Of a DNA stretch of 64,000 nt, positions 38,691 to 45,046 are shown one piece after another. Position 1 is the stretch's first letter; each line of letters begins with the position of its first letter. Origin of the DNA: a virus. The stretch is taken from the IMG/VR virus record IMGVR_UViG_3300036770_008700, positions 1 through 64,000 of that record; one strand, given 5' to 3'. The position numbers and the translations under genes are program-made. The notes under the pieces were generated by a model. It had not been told where the DNA came from and did no database searches. It saw only the letters and a list, made by a program, of their open reading frames with translations.

Positions 38691-39716
38691 TTACTCAATA
38701 CTGTTTGTGGGCAAAGTTGTAGAAACATTTTCTTTCTCTTCCTGATCTAATAAAATCCAACCCTTATAAGCCTTTCTTTTACCTTTAATCAAATCATGCA
38801 TTGATGATTGAGACAAACCATGTTCTTTGCAGAATTGGTTTAGGTTTGAAATAGGTCCAAAAACTTTATTTGTTGGGGATTGAATTCTCACATCATATGT
38901 ATTGCTTATTTTTGAGATTCTGTCAGTTTTTATTGAATCTTTTGTGATATGCTTATTTTCCAAAAGTCTCCAACCTTGGCAAATTTTAGCATAGCCATTA
39001 ATCATTGATCTAAAGTTTTTATCATTGATTCCATGCTCTCTGCAAAATGCTCTAAGATTAGTGATAGGACCATACTCTTTATTATTCGGGCACACAACCC
39101 GCACATCGTATACTTTTTGTAATTTTTGAGCTAGTAAATCTTTTGCTGGAATGTATGGAATGTCTTTATTTATTGCTAATCTCCAACCTTTACAAGTTTT
39201 TACTTTACCCTTTCTTAACTGCAAAAGATGCGAATAAAATATGTTGTTTTCTATGCAAAATTTACGTAAGTTAACCACCGACACAAATTTACCATTTGGA
39301 TCAATCAAATCTACTGATAGTTTTTTCTTGGAATTCGACAACTTTTGTTTAGTTTGCTCTGAGAGTTTTAAACCCAAATTAGAATAAGCAGTTGGATTAA
39401 TATTGTAACATTCATTTTGATTGTCATAATATTGATCAAGCCAATATTGCTCTCTCTGAACGATGTTGTCAACAGTGCAATGTTCTAAAACACGCATCTC
39501 AAAACTATCAAAATACTTCAAGTATTCTTTTTGCAGGTAAGGGCTTGCTCGTCCTTTTCTTAAATTTGTATTATGCACCCCAAGTCTTTTGGTAATCGAC
39601 AAACAACTTCCTATGTAAATTTTATTGTTTCTGACATTGCGTATTTGGTATATGGCTGGTGTTTTTGGAGTGTATTCACCATTCAATATAATTGGCCCTA
39701 GTAATCTTCTTGTCAT
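38691..39716 (-). CDS. GIY-YIG homing endonuclease with three DNA-binding repeats
   Basis: 341 residues. The catalytic domain (about 18-110) has AIYQIRNVRNNKIYIGSC (GIY-YIG motifs), KRLGVHNTNLRKG with catalytic Arg region, and EQYWLDQY with the metal-binding Glu. Then come three homologous repeats of about 60 residues, each with an N-terminal strand, a helix-turn-helix-like NLRxFCxEHG segment and a xGWRLL ending (about 135-180, 205-255, 275-325). A promoter-like TATAAC lies 12 nt before ATG. Confidence 0.9.
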   Translation of the reverse strand: MTRRLLGPIILNGEYTPKTPAIYQIRNVRNNKIYIGSCLSITKRLGVHNTNLRKGRASPYLQKEYLKYFDSFEMRVLEHCTVDNIVQREQYWLDQYYDNQNECYNINPTAYSNLGLKLSEQTKQKLSNSKKKLSVDLIDPNGKFVSVVNLRKFCIENNIFYSHLLQLRKGKVKTCKGWRLAINKDIPYIPAKDLLAQKLQKVYDVRVVCPNNKEYGPITNLRAFCREHGINDKNFRSMINGYAKICQGWRLLENKHITKDSIKTDRISKISNTYDVRIQSPTNKVFGPISNLNQFCKEHGLSQSSMHDLIKGKRKAYKGWILLDQEEKENVSTTLPTNSIE

Positions 39717-39738
39717 GCGAGATAAGTAGTTATACCAT

Positions 39739-40299
39739 TTATTTTATCCCGTCAAGTCTCTTTCCTCCAACGACAACCACCCATGCATCACAAGCATCTT
39801 TCATTTCCGAGTTAAAAACTTCTTGATTGGCACTTTTACCTGTTTTTGCCACATGTTTTTTCCAAGGAAATTCTGGATGTAGTGCTGTGATAAAATCAAA
39901 CACTTTCTCTTTAACGGGACGTTTATCGGCTTTGTTATTCTTAAACCCTACAGCTTTTCTAGCAGAAGTTACGTTAACATCAACAACTTCTGCATTAAAA
40001 GCTTTATGGGAAAGATAGGAAATGATTCCATTAAATTTTGATAAGACTGCAAGTGTATCTGCGCTGCTAAAACCCTTACTAAACATCTTAGCATTAGCTT
40101 CAACATAGATACGTTCTACTTTTTTATCACCAACTAGTTTCTTTATCTCTTCAATACCTCTATCTGCTTTGTCCCACATAGTATGTAGTGTGCTGGAAGT
40201 CAATTTTACAGCATCAAATACAACAACTTGTTCATTTTCATCAACCAAACAAACTCCAGTGCAACTCGTGCTGATATCAAGTCCTAAGAAATATTTCAT
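39739..40299 (-). CDS. RuvC-like Holliday junction resolvase
   Basis: 186 residues from ATG 40299, supported by AAAGGA upstream. An RNase H-like fold is seen: YFLGLDISTSCTGVCLVD (first Asp), RIYVEANAKMFSKGF (Glu), and SEMKDACDAWVVVVGG (last two acidic residues). This is the poxvirus/phage RuvC layout. It would resolve branched DNA before packaging and may act with the RadA-like ATPase. Confidence 0.78.
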   Translation of the reverse strand: MKYFLGLDISTSCTGVCLVDENEQVVVFDAVKLTSSTLHTMWDKADRGIEEIKKLVGDKKVERIYVEANAKMFSKGFSSADTLAVLSKFNGIISYLSHKAFNAEVVDVNVTSARKAVGFKNNKADKRPVKEKVFDFITALHPEFPWKKHVAKTGKSANQEVFNSEMKDACDAWVVVVGGKRLDGIK

Positions 40300-40325
40300 A
40301 TTGATTCCTTTAACATCCCAAACAA

Positions 40326-40841
40326 TCATTCGTCATAAACCTCGCAACCATAAAGACGCCTAATCTTGTCAACTGATTGCTTTGGAATCTTGCACGTATA
40401 ACTTACTTGATAGCAATCTTTGTTTGAAGCAGCTAAAACTACATGGTCTTTCCATGTTGGCTTCATGTTAAGAAACTCAACACCTAGTTGCTGTTGAAAC
40501 AACTCAACAACAGCATTTACCCAGCCCCAGCCGGTTTTAAATGCCATTTGCTTGCCTCGTGGAATATTAATGTTTAGTCGTTGTGTTTTGTAACCAGCAA
40601 TGGTTTCATTCGACCATACAGCTTCATTCAAAGCAATCCAATCATTATTCGAGGTACGTGAGTATGCAGCCGCAAAATCCTTGAGACGACGACCTACTTG
40701 AACATAACATTGTTCTGGCAAAGCATCTACTAATGCTTTTCTTTGCTCGGTCATTGCTTGCTCAAGTGTTGAGTAAAAGTTAACTGTAGTGATTGCTTTG
40801 TCTTTATTGCCAACAAGCATGTAATACGATTTTTGAATCAT
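40326..40841 (-). CDS. Hypothetical protein
   Basis: 171 residues with TAAGGAG upstream of ATG. Starts with a strand-rich section (YYMLVGNKDKAITTVNFYS) and continues with a helix, then GKQMAFKTGWGWVNAVVELF. No catalytic motif is visible. The 26 nt gap to the RuvC-like gene suggests co-transcription. Family not recognised. Confidence 0.65.
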   Translation of the reverse strand: MIQKSYYMLVGNKDKAITTVNFYSTLEQAMTEQRKALVDALPEQCYVQVGRRLKDFAAAYSRTSNNDWIALNEAVWSNETIAGYKTQRLNINIPRGKQMAFKTGWGWVNAVVELFQQQLGVEFLNMKPTWKDHVVLAASNKDCYQVSYTCKIPKQSVDKIRRLYGCEVYDE

Positions 40842-40882
40842 AATGGTGACTCCTTACGCTAAGTTATCACACACGTTTTTCT

Positions 40883-41185
40883 TTATAAACCAATATCAAA
40901 ACATTCATTATCACACCAATCATCAGGAACAAAAATCCATCCAAGCTGTCCATTGTTTGAAAGAACTTTTAAACAATTTCTATCTCGCTCAATCAAACAG
41001 AATATACTCTTTGGTTCAAGATAAGAAACGTTGCAGTTTAAATGAAATGAATAATATTTGGCTGCATCGCTGGTGTCTCGAAGACTACATCGTCGAATAG
41101 CAATGCTGCTGTGTAGGATACTATCTTTTGAAGGATACAACAACCAAAAGTATTCCTTGATTTGATAAAGCTTTCCAACATTCAT
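40883..41185 (-). CDS. KLY family protein
   Basis: 100 residues: VGKLYQIKEYFWLLYPSKDS, NCNVSYLEPKSIFCLIER, LKVLSNNGQLGWI. Last of four tandem, closely related members. Its linker is not especially GC-rich. It overlaps the upstream member by 4 nt. Confidence 0.75.
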   Translation of the reverse strand: MNVGKLYQIKEYFWLLYPSKDSILHSSIAIRRCSLRDTSDAAKYYSFHLNCNVSYLEPKSIFCLIERDRNCLKVLSNNGQLGWIFVPDDWCDNECFDIGL

Positions 41186-41475
41186 TGGTTTACTTCCTCA
41201 ATATAGTTCTTGTCCTTGTAAAAATCAGAAAGATAAATCCAACCAAGCTCACCATTAGTTGAAAGGATTTTACAGAACTTACCATCTTGCTCCAAAAAAC
41301 AGAAAATGCTTTTTGGAGAAATATATGAAACGTTGCAGTTATATTCCTTGCTATAATAAGCGGCGGCGGAGGCGGTGGTGTCGAGGGAGGCGAAGAGGAA
41401 GGCGTCAGCAATATCCTTTGAAGGATAAAGTAACCAAAAATACTTCTTGACTTGATAAAGCTTTCCGATGTTCAT
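41182..41475 (-). CDS. KLY family protein with GC-rich linker
   Basis: 97 residues: IGKLYQVKKYFWLLYPSKDI, an Ala/Thr linker (ADAFLFASLDTTASAAAYY) encoded by GC-rich DNA at 41360-41411, NCNVSYISPKSIFCFLEQ, CKILSTNGELGWI. Four-base overlaps on both sides. Confidence 0.78.
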   Translation of the reverse strand: MNIGKLYQVKKYFWLLYPSKDIADAFLFASLDTTASAAAYYSKEYNCNVSYISPKSIFCFLEQDGKFCKILSTNGELGWIYLSDFYKDKNYIEEVNQ

Positions 41476-41768
41476 TGATTTACTTCCTCAATATCGGCTT
41501 TGCACCAATCAGCAAGATTAATCCAACCAAGTTCTCCATTAGTTGAAAGAATCTTGCAACAATACCCATCTTGTTCCAAGAGCATAAAAATGCTGTTTGG
41601 AAAAATATATGAAACGTTGCAGTTGAAACGCTTGCTATAATAATCAGCGCCCTCTACGGCTTCGGTGAAGGAGGCTCCAGCAACAGCGGGGTAGGTGGCG
41701 ACTTCATCCTTTGAAGGAAAAAGAAACCAAAAGTATTTCTTGGCTTGATAAAGCTTTCCAACATTCAT
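41472..41768 (-). CDS. KLY family protein with GC-rich linker
   Basis: 98 residues: VGKLYQAKKYFWFLFPSKDE, a linker TYPAVAGASFTEAVEGADYY (GC-rich DNA at 41646-41702), NCNVSYIFPNSIFMLLEQ, CKILSTNGELGWI. Outside the linker it is nearly identical to its neighbours. Confidence 0.78.
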   Translation of the reverse strand: MNVGKLYQAKKYFWFLFPSKDEVATYPAVAGASFTEAVEGADYYSKRFNCNVSYIFPNSIFMLLEQDGYCCKILSTNGELGWINLADWCKADIEEVNQ

Positions 41769-42061
41769 TGATTTACTTCCTCAATGCAACCCTTTGCCCA
41801 ATCTTTATTTTTTGGATAAATGATCCAACCAAGTTCTCCGTTGGTTGAAAGAATCTTGCAAAATCGTCCATCTTGTTCCAAAAAACAGAAAATGCTTTTT
41901 GGAGAAATGTATGAAATATTGCATTTGAAATACGTGCTCCAATAATCAGCAACAGCGGCGGTGGCGGCGGCGGCCAGATCGTCTTCGGCGGCAGCAATCT
42001 CCTTTGAAGGAAAAAGGAGCCAAAAATACTCCTTGACTTGATAAAGCTTTCCAACATTCAT
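41765..42061 (-). CDS. KLY family protein with GC-rich linker
   Basis: 98 residues from ATG 42061, fixed by a leaderless-type promoter. VGKLYQVKEYFWLLFPSKEI, an Ala-rich linker (AAAEDDLAAAATAAVADYW; GC-rich DNA at 41950-41997), CNISYISPKSIFCFLEQ, CKILSTNGELGWI. First gene of the four-member cluster. Confidence 0.78.
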   Translation of the reverse strand: MNVGKLYQVKEYFWLLFPSKEIAAAEDDLAAAATAAVADYWSTYFKCNISYISPKSIFCFLEQDGRFCKILSTNGELGWIIYPKNKDWAKGCIEEVNQ

Positions 42062-42067
42062 GAATCC

Positions 42068-42096
42068 AGTATACCACATGGAAAAATGAATATAAC
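42068..42096 (-). promoter_or_regulatory. Leaderless-type promoter of KLY cluster
   Basis: GTTATA, 17 bp, TATACT with TGG before it, then GGATTC and ATG 42061. The -10 and spacer end resemble those of the 24517 promoter, whose gene is the closest relative outside the cluster. Confidence 0.65.
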
Positions 42097-42098
42097 GG

Positions 42099-42530
42099 TT
42101 ATTTTTTCGCTTCTAAAAGCTTTGTAAATCCTTCAATAACAGCGTCACTCCAAAATTGATACTCATAATCCTCTAACTTATTCTCTTTTAACCACTTCCT
42201 CGTTGCCGTAGCCTTGGCAATAACTTTTCTGTCAGTCAACTTGTCGGCACGCTTGACTTCCACAATAACCTTTTTACCGGTTTTATACAGAACCAAGAAG
42301 TCAGGAGTATAGTTTCTATACCTGCCAGCTATTGCATACCGGATAATAATGCTCTCATATTCGTAAGAAAGCACATCTGGATTCTGATCTAGATAGAGTG
42401 CAACCGTGTATTCCCAACCTGATCTATATTTTATTGGTGTTGGACATTTAGGAGAATAATGTGTCCCAGTTATGTAATGCTTTTTACGCTTGCGTCGCTT
42501 TTTTACAGTTTTCTTTTTATCAGTTTCCAC
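42099..42530 (-). CDS. TnsA-like PD-(D/E)XK nuclease, possibly head-completion type
   Basis: 143 residues from GTG 42530 with AAAAGG upstream, overlapping the previous gene by 28 nt. A basic tail (KKRRKRKKHY) precedes the nuclease: YRSGWEYTVALYLDQNPDVL (Glu), YTPDFLVLYKTGKKVIVEVK (PD...ExK). This RSxWE...PDF...EVK pattern resembles T4 gp4-like head-completion nucleases and TnsA. Given the virion genes to the right, a head/neck role is more likely than restriction (inference). Confidence 0.68.
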   Translation of the reverse strand: METDKKKTVKKRRKRKKHYITGTHYSPKCPTPIKYRSGWEYTVALYLDQNPDVLSYEYESIIIRYAIAGRYRNYTPDFLVLYKTGKKVIVEVKRADKLTDRKVIAKATATRKWLKENKLEDYEYQFWSDAVIEGFTKLLEAKK

Positions 42531-43918
42531 AATACCTTTTCCATTACCAATGCTTGAGTCATTTCTTGTAACCCAGATAAACGCTGAAAAGCAGAACGAC
42601 GAACAAAGTTGTCTGAATCTTTTGCCAGTTTCTCTAAAATATCCCGAGGAACTTTGGGATTGTCTGCAACAGCTTCCCGTGTTAAAGGGTCTGTAGAATC
42701 ATCAGCAAGATACCTTAAAACTTCCTGTGGTGTGTTTCGATTTCCTGCAACCGCTATTCGAACCACCGGTTGCTTCGCTAACTCAGCTAAAACATCGCCT
42801 GGAGTGTCTTCATTTCGTGCAACAGCAGATCGTACAGTCTCTGCTGGGTCTTTTGAAAAAGTTGTTAAAACCTCTGGTGTAACGTTTAAATGGTTAACCG
42901 CCAGAATACGAATAGTTGTATTCTCAAGGTCGTCTAACTTTGCTAGACTTGCCAAAACTTTTGGCGTTGCTGAGTTGTTGTTTACAACAGCCATTCGAAC
43001 ATTAAAATCTCTATCGTTAGCAAGAGCCACTAATAAATCTTCTGGAGATTTCTTATTCTTTGCCAGAAGCACACGAACACTATCTGTGTCAAATAAAAGC
43101 GACTTCAAAACTTCTGGTGGAGCGTTTTCATTCCCTGCAACAACTTTTCTAATCTTCCAATCAGAATCCTGTGCAAGACTCGCTAACAACTTCGGTGAAG
43201 AAGTTTTTGCAAGCGTAATCTTCCTTTGATAATCTCTTTCCTCTGTGTCAAATAATTGATCAACATCTTTTATGTTGCTACTTTTAAGTTCAATCACTTT
43301 TACTAAATCAAGCTTGCTTGTATCAAAAAATACTGCTTGACAAGGCTCTGAATCATGAATAATAGAAAGGCAATCGTCGTTAACTCCATCATAGCCAAGC
43401 TTCTTGAAAAGAATTGACCATTTACCTGTTGCGCCGCCACCTCTTGCCACTGAATCATCATCAGTTTTTTTGTCAGAACCACTCAAAAGTCTTGTAACAT
43501 TCCAGATTTTTCCAGCAGGAGTTTTTCTTTTAGCTTTTGAAGCTGCTTTCTCAATCACTTCTAACGAGTTGCCCATGTCAACAAGCTTGGCAATGTCTGC
43601 TTTGTAGTCACTCTCACTATACTTCTTAATCTCTAGAATATTAGCTTCTGGTTTAGGCTTAAAGATAATAGCATAAGGTCTATCAATCGCAAAACTTTCC
43701 ATCTTATCTCTATCTAAAGGATATGCGTAAAATCCAATAGGAGTGTTGTACTTGTTAACAATGTATAACCCTATTCTTGGAACATTAGAAAAGTGAATGA
43801 AATATCCACCTTGTTCCTCGTATTTAACAAGCTCTTCTTGCCAACGAGGAAAATTTTCTCCTATCTCTTCTTTGTATCTGGTTATTTCGGATAAACGAAT
43901 GGTTTTTCTCTTGGTCAT
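42503..43918 (-). CDS. ART-like domain protein with LRV repeats, second copy
   Basis: 471 residues. Paralogue of 7425-8762: GGYFIHFSNVPRIGLYIVNK, TPIGFYAYPL, YAIIFKPKPEA, GYDGVNDD, SEPCQAVFFD are shared, the first being identical over 20 residues. The C-terminal half has eight or nine LRV repeats (NENAPPEVLKSLL, NRNTPQEVLRYLA and so on), two or so more than the other copy. The tag is degenerate (TIRLSEITRYKEE). It may bind several protein partners through the solenoid. Confidence 0.75.
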   Translation of the reverse strand: MTKRKTIRLSEITRYKEEIGENFPRWQEELVKYEEQGGYFIHFSNVPRIGLYIVNKYNTPIGFYAYPLDRDKMESFAIDRPYAIIFKPKPEANILEIKKYSESDYKADIAKLVDMGNSLEVIEKAASKAKRKTPAGKIWNVTRLLSGSDKKTDDDSVARGGGATGKWSILFKKLGYDGVNDDCLSIIHDSEPCQAVFFDTSKLDLVKVIELKSSNIKDVDQLFDTEERDYQRKITLAKTSSPKLLASLAQDSDWKIRKVVAGNENAPPEVLKSLLFDTDSVRVLLAKNKKSPEDLLVALANDRDFNVRMAVVNNNSATPKVLASLAKLDDLENTTIRILAVNHLNVTPEVLTTFSKDPAETVRSAVARNEDTPGDVLAELAKQPVVRIAVAGNRNTPQEVLRYLADDSTDPLTREAVADNPKVPRDILEKLAKDSDNFVRRSAFQRLSGLQEMTQALVMEKVLWKLIKRKL

Positions 43919-43952
43919 ACATCATATATATTCTTGGATGTGGAAGATAACC

Positions 43953-43982
43953 AAGAGGAGAGAGGGAGGGGGAGAGAGAGGA
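43953..43982 (+). repeat. 30 nt polypurine tract
   Basis: An uninterrupted run of A and G on the plus strand with partial mirror symmetry around GGGAGGGGG, upstream of the LRV gene's start codon on the template side. Such tracts can form triplex DNA. It could affect transcription or simply be low-complexity drift. Confidence 0.6.
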
Positions 43983-44015
43983 TGATTAAGAGTGTGTATG
44001 GGTGATGATAAGTAG

Positions 44016-44999
44016 TTACAGTATATTCATCTCTTCTAACGTTTGTTTTGTTAGCAGTTTATAAGCATCGATCCCATTTGCTCGACAATACTCTTCGGCT
44101 GCTAACTGCTTTTGCTTAACTTTTTCAGATTCTGAATAAGCTGCTGGCTTGATTTCCCAAAGTTCTTTCCGTCCATCGGTATATTCAATCAGAAAATCTG
44201 GAATATATCGTCGAGCATGTTCTCTGTTTCCTTCGTTTAGTTTGTAGCAGATCACGAACGGTTCATATGTAAACGTTCTAACTGTCAGTTCTTTATCCAA
44301 CCATTCAACTACTGCTTTTTCCCAAGATGACCGATAAAAGACTTCGTTGCCCAATTTTTCAGAAAAAACGTGTCCATTTTTGTGGAAGTTTTTCCCATAG
44401 GCTTGACGCTTTCCTGCAACCATTTCTGAAGAAACAATCTCTGACATTTTTTGTCTAGTCTCTAGTGAATGGTTTTTGCCGTACATCGGATTTCTCTCTC
44501 CACTGAAACAAGCTGTATCTTTATGATGTTTTGAGATTTTTTCTTTTGCTTCCTTTGTATGATGTTTACCAAACATAGGATGTTTCGTTTTGTCTTTCAG
44601 TCTCTCAGTCATAGAAGCACTAAGTTTTCCTTTTACTTCATCGTCCATTCGTGCATTATTAGGAATCAAACCTTCTCTAATCGCCGCACCACGACAAGGT
44701 TTGCTACAAAAATGATGTACGAACTTAGCGATCTGATTTTTCCATTGCAAAACCAACTTTTTGCAATAAAAACATTCAATTTCTGCTTTTCTGGGAGAGG
44801 GCTTATAACTTTTTTCCATAACTCTTCGATGTGCATATGCACATTCAAGTTTACAATAATGATTTTTGTTCTTTAGTTGCTTGTATTCCAGCTTTTTTGG
44901 AGTAAAAACAGTGTGGCAAAAATCACACTCGAAAACAACAATTCGTCGCTTTTGTTTTGGTTTACCAACAACGGCTTCCATCTTGTCTTCTATTATCAT
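44016..44999 (-). CDS. Homing endonuclease: zinc ribbons, NUMOD3 repeats and TnsA-like nuclease
   Basis: 327 residues with AGAGGTGAG upstream. Two zinc-ribbon modules (CDFCHTVFTPKK, CFYCKKLV, with CKLEC and CSKPC partners), two NUMOD3-like motifs (HPMFGKHHTKEAKEKIS, NPMYGKNHSLETRQKMS), then a PD-(D/E)XK domain: FYRSSWEKAVVEWLDKEL, RRYIPDFLIEYTDGRKELWE. The nuclease resembles the phage protein at 42099. Probably a free-standing late-region homing enzyme. Confidence 0.85.
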   Translation of the reverse strand: MIIEDKMEAVVGKPKQKRRIVVFECDFCHTVFTPKKLEYKQLKNKNHYCKLECAYAHRRVMEKSYKPSPRKAEIECFYCKKLVLQWKNQIAKFVHHFCSKPCRGAAIREGLIPNNARMDDEVKGKLSASMTERLKDKTKHPMFGKHHTKEAKEKISKHHKDTACFSGERNPMYGKNHSLETRQKMSEIVSSEMVAGKRQAYGKNFHKNGHVFSEKLGNEVFYRSSWEKAVVEWLDKELTVRTFTYEPFVICYKLNEGNREHARRYIPDFLIEYTDGRKELWEIKPAAYSESEKVKQKQLAAEEYCRANGIDAYKLLTKQTLEEMNIL

Positions 45000-45046
45000 A
45001 TCTCACCTCTATTGTAGTATAGGTGATGATAAATAGTGGGTATAGG

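Noticed and set aside
39739-40299. RuvC-like protein as a transposase or CRISPR nuclease fragment
   Set aside because: The length and spacing of acidic residues fit a complete phage/poxvirus-type RuvC.
41182-42061. Diversity-generating retroelement variable regions
   Set aside because: No reverse transcriptase or template repeat is present in the window, and the variation is a length and composition change rather than A-specific substitution.
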